This document shows positions 1 through 6,050 of a DNA stretch of 11,033 nucleotides, in pieces. This DNA is from JBDHTO01 sp039808665. Its GTDB lineage: Bacteria; Pseudomonadota; Alphaproteobacteria; Paracaedibacterales; JAKBAR01. Under the pieces are notes generated by a model. It was not told where the DNA came from. It made no database searches and saw nothing but the letters and a program-made list of their open reading frames with translations. A program made the position numbers and the translations under genes. Positions within the stretch are counted from its first letter, which is position 1. The number at the start of each line of letters is the position of its first letter. The DNA lies in NCBI GenBank assembly GCA_039808665.1, contig JBDHTO010000035.1, positions 1 to 11,033 of the forward strand, given 5' to 3'.

Positions 1-21
1 GTAGGTTCTAGATGAATCAGC

Positions 22-27
22 GAGGGG
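22..27 (+). promoter_or_regulatory. Ribosome binding site deciding the Cys-rich start
   Basis: GAGGGG lies six bases before the ATG at 34. It is the evidence that the cysteine-rich segment is translated as part of the SIMPL protein, rather than the protein starting at the ATG at 157, just before the membrane segment. Confidence 0.7.
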
Positions 28-33
28 TATTCT

Positions 34-900
34 ATGGACAAGAAGTGTGAATCGTGTGGGTGCGCTTGCAAGGATTGTAAGTGTGCGGAGGGGCAATGCA
101 AGGGCTGTGGCTGTGAAGGCAAGTGTTGCAAGAAAAAATGCGGGCGCGGTATCAAAATGATGATTGCCGCTTTACTTCTTGCATCCGGCCCTATGGTTGC
201 GGGTTATTTTGTGGGTCATGCGATTAAATCCGGCCCTGTTTCTGATCGTTATATAGAAGTGAATGTTGGCGCTGAGAAGGAAGTGAAAGCCGACTTTATC
301 GTATGGCGTATCGATTTTCAAAACACATCAAGTGATATGAATATCCTCCACGATAAATTTATCAAAGATCGGGATGCGATTGTTGCTTTTTTGAAAACCA
401 AGGGATTTAAGGTTGATGAACTTGATGTTGGTGGCCCGCGTATCACCGACCTTCAATCCCTTGAGTATGGTAAAGAAAAACACGAAGGGGATCGTTATCT
501 CATAAAAGCACGCATCAAGGTCAGTTCATCAAATTTAGAGATGATTGAAAAAGCTGTCTCCTCCGCTGATGAGCTTTTGAAGCAAGGGATTATTTTGGGA
601 ACGTCTTCTGTTTTTGCGGACCGTGATGGGGATAGTAATCCAAAATACTTCTTCAAGGATTCCATCAAAACGGAGCGTGCTCTTTATGGTGAAGCGATTA
701 GCCAAGGTCGAGAACTCGCTGCCCAGATGGCGGACAATCTCCATGTCAAACTTGGAAAACTGCGTCAGGTGATTCAGGAAAAACCCATGGAAATTTTTGG
801 CAATGAAAGCTTGAACCACGAAACATGGGATGGATCAGCGTTTAAAGGTCCCATTAAAATTGCAAAAGTTCAGCTCAAGCTTAAGTTTGATGCAGGGTAG
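34..900 (+). CDS. Membrane-anchored SIMPL-domain protein with Cys-rich metallothionein-like N-terminus
   Basis: A 288-residue protein in three parts. Residues 5-36 hold 12 cysteines (5, 8, 10, 12, 15, 17, 22, 25, 27, 31, 32, 36) in CxxC/CxC spacing, interleaved with Lys and Gly and with no His or aromatic residue: a metallothionein-like composition. A basic stretch (KKKCGRGIK) then leads into one hydrophobic segment at about 42-62, so the Cys-rich part should lie in the cytoplasm and the rest in the periplasm. Residues 72-286 resemble the SIMPL family (DUF541; YggE, BP26), periplasmic proteins of poorly defined, often stress-linked role. The start at 34 is supported by GAGGGG at 22-27, six bases upstream; the internal ATG at 157 has no comparable site. 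The SIMPL assignment is firm. Metal binding by the N-terminus is inferred from cysteine spacing only. The gene ends before a strong terminator and appears monocistronic within the window. Confidence 0.85.
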   Translation: MDKKCESCGCACKDCKCAEGQCKGCGCEGKCCKKKCGRGIKMMIAALLLASGPMVAGYFVGHAIKSGPVSDRYIEVNVGAEKEVKADFIVWRIDFQNTSSDMNILHDKFIKDRDAIVAFLKTKGFKVDELDVGGPRITDLQSLEYGKEKHEGDRYLIKARIKVSSSNLEMIEKAVSSADELLKQGIILGTSSVFADRDGDSNPKYFFKDSIKTERALYGEAISQGRELAAQMADNLHVKLGKLRQVIQEKPMEIFGNESLNHETWDGSAFKGPIKIAKVQLKLKFDAG

Positions 901-936
901 ATATCAGTCAACCAACTCATTTCACATCGTAACTCA

Positions 937-961
937 GGCCCCTTTTTGGGGCTCCTTTTTT
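937..961 (+). terminator. Rho-independent terminator after the SIMPL gene
   Basis: GCCCC (938-942) pairs with GGGGC (948-952) around a TTTTT loop, with a possible G-T extension, and is followed by TCC and six T. It lies 37 bases after the stop codon at 898-900. Confidence 0.85.
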
Positions 962-1040
962 AGAGAGCTTGCTGCGACACTATGGATCCTTGGCGTATGT
1001 TCTAAAATACGTTAGGTTTCTTTTTGTAAGACACTTTTAC

Positions 1041-1088
1041 ATGAGGAGAAGTTTTATGCTTCCCACTCAACAGACTTTAGTCTTTTAA
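1041..1088 (+). other. Mini-ORF with strong ribosome binding site (possible leader peptide)
   Basis: GAGGAGAA (1043-1050) sits at ideal distance from the ATG at 1056, which opens the ten-codon frame MLPTQQTLVF ending in TAA at 1086. An in-frame ATG at 1041 would make it 15 codons. A 4-bp hairpin (AGAC/GTCT, 1072-1083) covers its end. It lies about 150 bases upstream of the secreted-protein gene at 1235. It could be a leader peptide, a decayed gene remnant or chance. There is no run of one regulatory amino acid, so classic amino-acid attenuation is not indicated. Confidence 0.3.
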
Positions 1089-1120
1089 ACCTTCCCACAA
1101 ATATTTTTGCCATTAAATGT

Positions 1121-1140
1121 ACGTAACCACGGTGGTTCGT
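1121..1140. repeat. Inverted repeat, operator-like
   Basis: AACCAC (1125-1130) and GTGGTT (1132-1137) flank a single G. ACG (1121-1123) and CGT (1138-1140) extend the symmetry with one unpaired T. The near-absent loop suits a protein-binding DNA palindrome better than an RNA hairpin. Confidence 0.45.
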
Positions 1141-1149
1141 ATGTTTAAT

Positions 1150-1170
1150 CTTGTATGTCCTTCATACAAG
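1150..1170 (+). repeat. Perfect 8-bp stem-loop in the leader of the secreted-protein gene
   Basis: CTTGTATG (1150-1157) and CATACAAG (1163-1170) form a perfect stem with a five-base TCCTT loop. It lies just before a larger hairpin (1174-1206) in the same leader. Confidence 0.6.
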
Positions 1171-1173
1171 TGT

Positions 1174-1206
1174 TGTCCCCTTGTGTATTCAGACACAAAG
1201 GGGACA
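1174..1206 (+). promoter_or_regulatory. Long stem-loop in the 5' leader of the secreted-protein gene
   Basis: TGTCCCC followed by TTGTGT (1174-1186) pairs with ACACAA, a one-base A bulge, then GGGGACA (1193-1206). That gives a 13-bp stem closed by a six-base loop. It ends about 20 bases before the Shine-Dalgarno TGGAG at 1224-1228. No T-run follows, so it is not a simple terminator. A translational control element, mRNA-stabilising structure or processing site are all possible. Confidence 0.6.
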
Positions 1207-1234
1207 CGTTTCAATCACAATAATGGAGTTAAAT

Positions 1235-1711
1235 ATGACGAAACAAAAAAATATTATCACAGCCGCATTATTCTTGGCTATTGTGCCGTGGAATGCGCAT
1301 TCTAAAGTAGAAGAAGTTGCCATTCCTGGCCCTTTAGGGGGGCAAGAGCAAGCCGGTGTTGTTGTTGCCCATCAGCATATTTACACCACCAATCCTGTTC
1401 AAGATCCGTTTTATCCCTATGCCATTGAAGTTCCAGAACATAAGGATGTTTATCGAATTTCAAAAGCGGGATCTGTTTTGTGGATGCAATATCAACTTCA
1501 TGAAGGACGTCCTCTTCATCGCTTTCAAGGTTTTTCCCTGAGTGGAAGATCAATGCGTGACGTGGCTTTAGGGGGTGGGTTTTCTGCTGCTGAAGAGGGT
1601 ATTTATCAAGAACTTATGGAAGCTTATCTGGAAAGATATCCACAGGCAGAGGAAGAAGCTTGGGAGTGTATGAATATGATTCACGCACGTATGCCTGAAC
1701 GCTTTTTTTAA
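1235..1711 (+). CDS. Small secreted protein of unknown function
   Basis: A 158-residue protein with a clear Sec-type signal peptide: a Lys-containing start (MTKQKN), a hydrophobic core (about 7-18) and a likely cleavage after AHS at residue 23. The start at ATG 1235 is preferred because TGGAG lies six bases upstream and it puts the signal sequence at the N-terminus; longer in-frame starts upstream fall inside hairpins. The mature part opens with Pro/Gly-rich sequence, has aromatic-rich central segments (PFYPY; VLWMQYQ), a Gly-rich patch near LGGGFSAAEEG and an acidic helical C-terminus ending in RFF, with a single Cys. I do not recognise the family. It is flanked by terminators and carries its own structured leader, so it is probably a single-gene unit under its own control. 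A periplasmic or exported location is inferred from the signal peptide only. Confidence 0.75.
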   Translation: MTKQKNIITAALFLAIVPWNAHSKVEEVAIPGPLGGQEQAGVVVAHQHIYTTNPVQDPFYPYAIEVPEHKDVYRISKAGSVLWMQYQLHEGRPLHRFQGFSLSGRSMRDVALGGGFSAAEEGIYQELMEAYLERYPQAEEEAWECMNMIHARMPERFF

Positions 1712-1724
1712 TGCGGGTTTGGGG

Positions 1725-1747
1725 AAGAGGGGCGAAAGCCCCTTTTT
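1725..1747 (+). terminator. Terminator between the secreted-protein gene and the convergent permease gene
   Basis: GGGGC (1729-1733), a GAAA tetraloop and GCCCC (1738-1742) are followed by TTTTT, with A/T pairs extending the stem downwards. It lies directly between two convergent genes. Read on the minus strand the T-tract is weaker (TCTT), so termination there would be less efficient. Confidence 0.85.
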
Positions 1748-2695
1748 CTAGGGAAGAATAAGAAGTCGTGCGATTTTGTGATAAAGAGGAATGCCCAAAC
1801 TAAGATTAAAGGGAAAGGCAATCAAAAGAGACGCACTAATATATAAAGCGGGATTGGCGGAGGGAATCGCCATACGTACGGCAGCAGGCGCAGCAATGTA
1901 AGAAGCGCTAGCTGTCATTGTTGCAAAAACTGTTGCATCTCCTACCCCCATTTTTGCAAGTTTTGCGATATAAATGCCAATAACTCCATTGATAAGGGGA
2001 ATTAAAACACTCAAGAGCACAAGTTTGGGTGTCAGTGCTTTCGTTTCTATGAGTTTTTGTCCCGCAACAAGGCCCATTTCAAGAAGAAAGATGACAAGTA
2101 TTCCTTGGAATGGAGTGACAAAAAACGGCGCGATACGCTCAAGGCCGGTCTGTCCAGAGAGATATCCAATCAAAAGACCACCTAAAAGCAATAGAATACT
2201 CTTGCTGGAGAGGATAAAAGAAATCTCTTGAAAAATAGAGACTTGAGGCCGTGCCAAAAGAAGGGCAATAACAATCGCGGGTACTTCCAAGATAGTGACG
2301 AGCGCTGTCATATACTCTCCTGATTTAAATCCAAGAGATTCAGTAAAAACGCTGCAAGCGATAAATGTAATGACAGAGACAGATCCAAAATGTGCCGCCA
2401 TCGCAGCCGCATCAACGCGGGAATATCTAAATATCTTGAGGAGAACAAAGGCAAGAACGGGAAGAATGACACCCGCTAGTAGAGTGGCGCCGATGCTTGG
2501 AAGGATGTCTGTAATGACGCAGCTGGAGATGGAGGCTCCTCCCTTGAAACCAATCGCAAGGAGAAGGTAAATAGAAAGTATGGTATAGGTCTGATCCGGA
2601 AATTTGAGATCGCTCCTTAAGAGGACTGCTATAATTCCCAGAAAAAAGGACAAAACCATAGGGGAAAGGAGGTTCGTTTGAAGAAGCTCAATCAT
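1748..2695 (-). CDS. SbtA-family sodium-dependent bicarbonate permease
   Basis: A 315-residue integral membrane protein with about ten hydrophobic segments. It matches the Sbt_1/DUF897 family (SbtA-like Na+-dependent bicarbonate transporters) in length and in signature stretches: AIGFKGG (47-53), AAHFGSVSV (100-108) and SASYIAAPAAVR (263-274), followed by NPALYISASL and a PFN motif. Such proteins import bicarbonate with sodium across the inner membrane; many heterotroph members have no tested substrate. The start ATG at 2695 has AGGA about eight bases upstream. It lies only 36 bases downstream of accA on the same strand with no hairpin between, so co-transcription is likely. Bicarbonate is a substrate of acetyl-CoA carboxylase, which gives the pairing a plausible logic. 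No SbtB-like PII regulator gene is adjacent. The family call is confident; the substrate is inferred. Confidence 0.87.
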   Translation of the reverse strand: MIELLQTNLLSPMVLSFFLGIIAVLLRSDLKFPDQTYTILSIYLLLAIGFKGGASISSCVITDILPSIGATLLAGVILPVLAFVLLKIFRYSRVDAAAMAAHFGSVSVITFIACSVFTESLGFKSGEYMTALVTILEVPAIVIALLLARPQVSIFQEISFILSSKSILLLLGGLLIGYLSGQTGLERIAPFFVTPFQGILVIFLLEMGLVAGQKLIETKALTPKLVLLSVLIPLINGVIGIYIAKLAKMGVGDATVFATMTASASYIAAPAAVRMAIPSANPALYISASLLIAFPFNLSLGIPLYHKIARLLILP

Positions 2696-2731
2696 AAAAA
2701 TATCCTACATGACCAAAGGGGAAATTTTAAG

Positions 2732-3682
2732 TTACAGACCTTTTTGTCCCATATTCATAAATTTCTGACGACGTTTTTGAAGAACAGCTGTCGGATCCAT
2801 GCGCATGAGGGGGGAGAGCGCTTTTTCAATATGATCTTCGACATTCTTGATGGTGTTTTTGACATTTCTGTGTGCGCCACCAAGGCCTTCTGGAACGATT
2901 GTATCAATAATGCCGAGAGTATGAAGCTCAGATGAGGTTAAACGAAGAGCCTCTGCGGCATCTTGTGCTTTTGTGGCACTTCTCCAAAGGATAGAGGCGC
3001 AACCTTCTGGAGAAATTACAGAATACACGGAATGCTCCAGCATGATGACATGATCTGCTGCAGCAATGGCAATGGCTCCACCAGAGCCGCCTTCACCCAC
3101 AACAATGGTAATAAAAGGAGTTTTGACTTTGAGGCAAACTTCAATGGATTTGGCGATGGCTTCTGCTTGTCCACGCTCTTCGGCATCGATACCAGGATAA
3201 GCGCCTGCTGTGTCAACAAAGGAAATGATGGGAAGGTTAAATCTTTCTGCCATATGCATAAGCCTTTGAGCTTTGCGATATCCTTCGGGTTTAGGCATGC
3301 CAAAGTTATGTTTAATACGTGATTCTGTGTCTCGTCCTTTTTGCTGACCAATAAGCATCACCGGTTTTCCGTGGAATCTGCCGACACCGCCGACGATGGC
3401 GTTGTCGTTGGCATACAACCTGTCACCGGCAAGCTCGATAAAATCGGTGATAAAACCGTTGAGGTAATCAAAAAATTGTGGGCGGTCTTGATGTCTTGCG
3501 ACCTGCACCTTTTCCCATGGGGAAAGATTGGCATAGGTGCTTTTCATGAGTTTTTCGGCTTTTGTCTGAAGCTTCATAATTTCTTCGGCAATGTTCATAT
3601 CATTGGCATTAGAAAGGTGGCGTAGCTCTTCGATTTTACTTTCGAGCTCAGCAATGGGGCGTTCAAAGGCGAGAAACTTCAT
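2732..3682 (-). CDS. accA: Acetyl-CoA carboxylase carboxyltransferase subunit alpha
   Basis: A 316-residue AccA of normal length. With AccD it forms the carboxyltransferase that moves carboxyl from carboxybiotin to acetyl-CoA, giving malonyl-CoA for fatty acid synthesis in the cytoplasm. The N-terminal helical part (FERPIAELESKIEEL) is typical. The crotonase-like core has GGVGRFHGKPVMLIGQQKG (98-116), FGMPKPEGYRKAQRLM (127-142), VDTAGAYPGIDAEERGQ (156-172) and the oxyanion-type glycine stretch GEGGSGGAIAIA (196-207), followed by YSVISPEGCASILW (220-233). The ATG at 3682 overlaps the xerD stop codon by four bases (ATGA), indicating translational coupling. The bicarbonate permease gene follows. 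accD is not in the window. No key residue appears to be missing. Confidence 0.97.
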   Translation of the reverse strand: MKFLAFERPIAELESKIEELRHLSNANDMNIAEEIMKLQTKAEKLMKSTYANLSPWEKVQVARHQDRPQFFDYLNGFITDFIELAGDRLYANDNAIVGGVGRFHGKPVMLIGQQKGRDTESRIKHNFGMPKPEGYRKAQRLMHMAERFNLPIISFVDTAGAYPGIDAEERGQAEAIAKSIEVCLKVKTPFITIVVGEGGSGGAIAIAAADHVIMLEHSVYSVISPEGCASILWRSATKAQDAAEALRLTSSELHTLGIIDTIVPEGLGGAHRNVKNTIKNVEDHIEKALSPLMRMDPTAVLQKRRQKFMNMGQKGL

Positions 3683-4626
3683 GAATCCTTATTCCTTATT
3701 TTATTTTTATGCAAAGGGTGATGGGAGTTTATCAGATTTGTCAGATGATTGGGAACTATATGTGTATAAATTTGTGTTGTTGCGATATCTGAATGCCCTA
3801 AAAATTTTTTGATCGTGAGGAGATCCGCGCCGTGTTGAAGCATATGGGTAGCAAAAGCATGGCGAAGAACATGAGGGGAAATATGTTTTGGATCAATATT
3901 CGCACTAAGGGCAAGCTGTTTGATAAGCTGTCCCACCCTTTGACGGGTGAGGTGCGGGGGGGTGCCTGTGGAGGGGAAAAGATAAAGAGCAGCTTTTTCC
4001 GCTTTCATGATATTGACCTTCTCCAGAAAATAAGGGCGAATGCGTAAATACTTTTCAACCGCCTGAATGCATGTCTCATTCAGTGGGACAATGCGTTCTT
4101 TCCCTCCCTTTCCTGTAATGTGAAGAAAGGGCTGGGAGGCACTTCGATGTGTAAAAGATGAAAGGGGGAGGGTGACAAGCTCTGTGACACGAAATCCACC
4201 AGCATAAAGAAGTTCAAGAAGTGCAAGGAGTCGTATGGATTCCTCATCTTCACTATGAAGTGCATGAAAGAGGCGCTCAACCTCTTCTTGACTCAAATAT
4301 TTAGGGAGGCGTTTCGGTTGCTTTGGAAGTTCGATAAGTCGGGTAGGGTCATCACGTCGATGTTTGTCGGTTAAAAGAAATCGATAAAACTGCCTGAGGG
4401 ATGAGATGCGACGTGCAAGTGTTGAGGATTTTGCCTTTGAAAGATGCGCAAGATACTGTTCAACCTCGACCTTTGTGACAGTGATAAGGTCATGTTTGAT
4501 AAATTTTTCAAAATCGTGAAGATCCGATTGGTAAGCAGAAAGGGTATTTTTAGATACGCCCCGTTCAAAGCGCATCATCTCAAAAAACTGTTCAAGAATG
4601 TGGATATTTTCAGGGGCTAGAGACAT
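3679..4626 (-). CDS. xerD: Site-specific tyrosine recombinase XerD
   Basis: A 315-residue tyrosine recombinase with an N-terminal SAM-like core-binding domain (about 6-90) and a C-terminal catalytic domain (about 108-295). The full active-site set is visible: Arg146 (AGGFRVTEL), Lys173 (TGKGGKER), His252 and Arg255 (HVLRHAFATHML), His278 (LGHSDIATTQ) and the nucleophile Tyr287 (IYTHI). With XerC it resolves chromosome dimers at dif before division. XerD is preferred over XerC because of its position directly upstream of accA, an arrangement common in alphaproteobacteria, and its overall sequence. It is slightly longer than the roughly 298 residues of enterobacterial XerD, with a Lys/His/Asn-rich C-terminal tail. 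The stop overlaps the accA start (ATGA). An integrase of a mobile element is unlikely given the housekeeping context. I did not find a dif site. Confidence 0.92.
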   Translation of the reverse strand: MSLAPENIHILEQFFEMMRFERGVSKNTLSAYQSDLHDFEKFIKHDLITVTKVEVEQYLAHLSKAKSSTLARRISSLRQFYRFLLTDKHRRDDPTRLIELPKQPKRLPKYLSQEEVERLFHALHSEDEESIRLLALLELLYAGGFRVTELVTLPLSSFTHRSASQPFLHITGKGGKERIVPLNETCIQAVEKYLRIRPYFLEKVNIMKAEKAALYLFPSTGTPPHLTRQRVGQLIKQLALSANIDPKHISPHVLRHAFATHMLQHGADLLTIKKFLGHSDIATTQIYTHIVPNHLTNLINSHHPLHKNKIRNKDS

Positions 4627-4637
4627 ATAATAATCAA

Positions 4638-4829
4638 TTAGGGCTTCGTGATATCAATGGGTCGTGAGGATAAAAACTGCTTAGCCGGGACACCCATCAC
4701 TCCGAAGAAGATGACCCCTACAAAAAAAAGAATAAATGTGATAAACCATGAGAGTCGTATCCACATTTTGTGCGATCGATTATGGAAGTATTCTAAACTC
4801 ACCTTGCCACAGGGCTGACCTCCAATCAA
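4638..4829 (-). CDS. Small single-pass membrane protein, unknown function
   Basis: Up to 63 residues with one strongly hydrophobic segment, roughly WFITFILFFVGVIFFGVMG, preceded by basic residues (HNRSHKMWIR), so the N-terminus should be cytoplasmic. The frame opens with TTG at 4829. Weaker alternatives are GTG at 4802 and ATG at 4766, and GGAGGT (about 4818-4823) lies inside the longest version, so the start is uncertain. It ends 11 bases before xerD on the same strand and would be the first gene of the xerD-accA-permease operon. I recognise no family. It could be a genuine small protein or a leader-region ORF; position and membrane-like composition favour a real gene. Confidence 0.55.
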   Translation of the reverse strand: MIGGQPCGKVSLEYFHNRSHKMWIRLSWFITFILFFVGVIFFGVMGVPAKQFLSSRPIDITKP

Positions 4830-4837
4830 GTTCGGTC

Positions 4838-4866
4838 TTGTTGCACAAAAAAGAATAGGTTAAACT
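4838..4866 (+). promoter_or_regulatory. Candidate promoter for aroK
   Basis: TTGTTG (4838-4843), a 17-base spacer and TAAACT (4861-4866) form a plausible sigma-70-type promoter in the short divergent gap. Transcription would start close to the ATG at 4876, leaving almost no leader. This is pattern-based only. Confidence 0.35.
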
Positions 4867-5487
4867 TTGAGCACTATGACACAAGACTACGCACATAATA
4901 AATCACTCGTTGGAACCTTGAGTTTCACCCCTCCTAAAACCATCGTCCTTATTGGGTTAATGGGTGCAGGAAAGACTAGCATTGGCAAACGCCTCGCAAA
5001 ACGCCTTGATTTACCCTTTTTTGATTCAGATCATGAAGTTGAAGTGGCCGCTGGGTGTACGATTAAGGAAATCGTCGAAAATTATGGCGAAGAAGCCTTT
5101 ATGAGTGGTGAATATCGCGTCATTAATCGTCTCCTCGACCAGGGCACGCACGTTTTGGCTACAGGCGGTGGATCTTTTATGACTGAGAAAACAAGACACC
5201 GTGTGGGTGAAAATGCTATTTCCGTATGGTTAAAAGCGGATCTTGAAACACTTGTCACGCGTGTAAGCAGGCGCTCTGATCGTCCATTTCTTGAGGACGG
5301 ATCCCAAAGAGAGACACTTGAGAAGCTTATTGGTGAGCGTTACCCTTATTTTGAAAAGGCCGATGTTGTTGTGGACACCTTTGATGAGCCCACAGCTGCA
5401 ACGGTTGAGCGTGTAATTGTTGCCCTCACCGACTATATTCGAACAAATTATCCCGACCAGTATATCCTAAAATCTATAGAAGGTTAA
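4867..5487 (+). CDS. aroK: Shikimate kinase
   Basis: A 206-residue P-loop kinase (203 from the alternative ATG at 4876, which may be the true start; the longer frame opens with TTG). It phosphorylates shikimate to shikimate 3-phosphate on the way to chorismate. Visible motifs: Walker A GLMGAGKT (30-37), the Mg/shikimate pair D53 and D55 (FFDSD), the shikimate-binding glycine motif ATGGGSF (98-104), lid arginine R139 (SDRPFL) and R158 (ERYPYF). One expected residue differs: the family Phe-Arg after GEE, whose Arg contacts shikimate (Arg58 in the Mycobacterium tuberculosis enzyme), is Phe78-Met79 here (GEEAFMSGE). The N-terminal extension before the P-loop is common in alphaproteobacteria. It is divergent from the xerD operon, and the next gene starts two bases after its stop. 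aroB, often its neighbour in this group, is absent from the window. Confidence 0.9.
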   Translation: MSTMTQDYAHNKSLVGTLSFTPPKTIVLIGLMGAGKTSIGKRLAKRLDLPFFDSDHEVEVAAGCTIKEIVENYGEEAFMSGEYRVINRLLDQGTHVLATGGGSFMTEKTRHRVGENAISVWLKADLETLVTRVSRRSDRPFLEDGSQRETLEKLIGERYPYFEKADVVVDTFDEPTAATVERVIVALTDYIRTNYPDQYILKSIEG

Positions 5488-5489
5488 TT

Positions 5490-6035
5490 TTGAAACTTTC
5501 GAAACTTTTTTTGAGTTTTTGCCTTGTGGGGCTTTTCTCGACCGCGACCCTTTCTGAAGGGTACGAAAGTGAAGAGTCCTCTCTGGGCTTGAAAATTGAA
5601 GCCTGTCGTGTGGCATTGAAGGATATGGAAAAGTTTCGAAGTAAGGCGATTAAGCTTGGAAATCTTGATTTTTTCGACAGCCTTTTCCTAAGTGCTGAGC
5701 AGGTGTTGCTTGATATTGATGACCGTCGACGTTCCCCTGCAGAAGTGAATTATTTGCTAGGGCAGTGTCAGGGCATCCTGGACAGTCTTGCTCTTGCACT
5801 TAACTCAGAAAAATATGGTCGGAAAAAGCGTACCTCCTCTTATGGAGCCCCTCCAGAAACTATTCGAACAAAAATGAACCGAAATCAGGCTGTTTCTCGA
5901 CCAAATCGCGTGATTCATGAGCCTTTGGACTCATTACATGATGATGAAGATCATGAAAAAAATGTTCGCGTCATTCCCCACAAGGCAACAGTAAAGAAAA
6001 AGCATGTACAAGATGATGAAATTTTAGAGCAATAG
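5490..6035 (+). CDS. Secreted protein of unknown function between aroK and the CNNM gene
   Basis: A 181-residue protein starting at TTG, two bases after the aroK stop, with AAGG at 5480-5483 as ribosome binding site inside the end of aroK, so it is probably translationally coupled. The N-terminus is a signal peptide (MKLSKLF, then a hydrophobic core to about residue 20, likely cut near TLS-EG). Residues 30-105 look helical and contain two cysteines (39 and 93) that could form a disulfide in the periplasm. From about 108 the protein becomes a low-complexity tail: basic (RKKRTSSYG), Asn/Arg-rich, then acidic/His-rich (LHDDEDHEK) and Lys-rich to the end, probably disordered. I see no lipobox and recognise no family. 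It occupies the position where aroB often lies in related genomes but shows no resemblance to dehydroquinate synthase. Confidence 0.75.
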   Translation: MKLSKLFLSFCLVGLFSTATLSEGYESEESSLGLKIEACRVALKDMEKFRSKAIKLGNLDFFDSLFLSAEQVLLDIDDRRRSPAEVNYLLGQCQGILDSLALALNSEKYGRKKRTSSYGAPPETIRTKMNRNQAVSRPNRVIHEPLDSLHDDEDHEKNVRVIPHKATVKKKHVQDDEILEQ

Positions 6036-6050
6036 GAAAGATATCATAGT

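Noticed and set aside
1151..1234. Longer N-terminus for the secreted protein, starting at TTG 1151
   Set aside because: It would place 28 residues before an obvious signal peptide, and its codons lie within two hairpins. The ATG at 1235 has a proper ribosome binding site.
1117..1305. 62-residue plus-strand frame over the leader hairpins
   Set aside because: It overlaps the signal-peptide gene in another frame. It shows no recognisable features and is not supported by a ribosome binding site.
2963..3351. Open frames on both strands inside accA (119 and 111 residues)
   Set aside because: Both are other-frame shadows of highly conserved AccA coding sequence.
3679..4626. Tyrosine recombinase as a sign of an integrated mobile element
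   Set aside because: It is overlapped with accA in a housekeeping operon, matches XerD throughout, and no attachment repeats or phage genes surround it.
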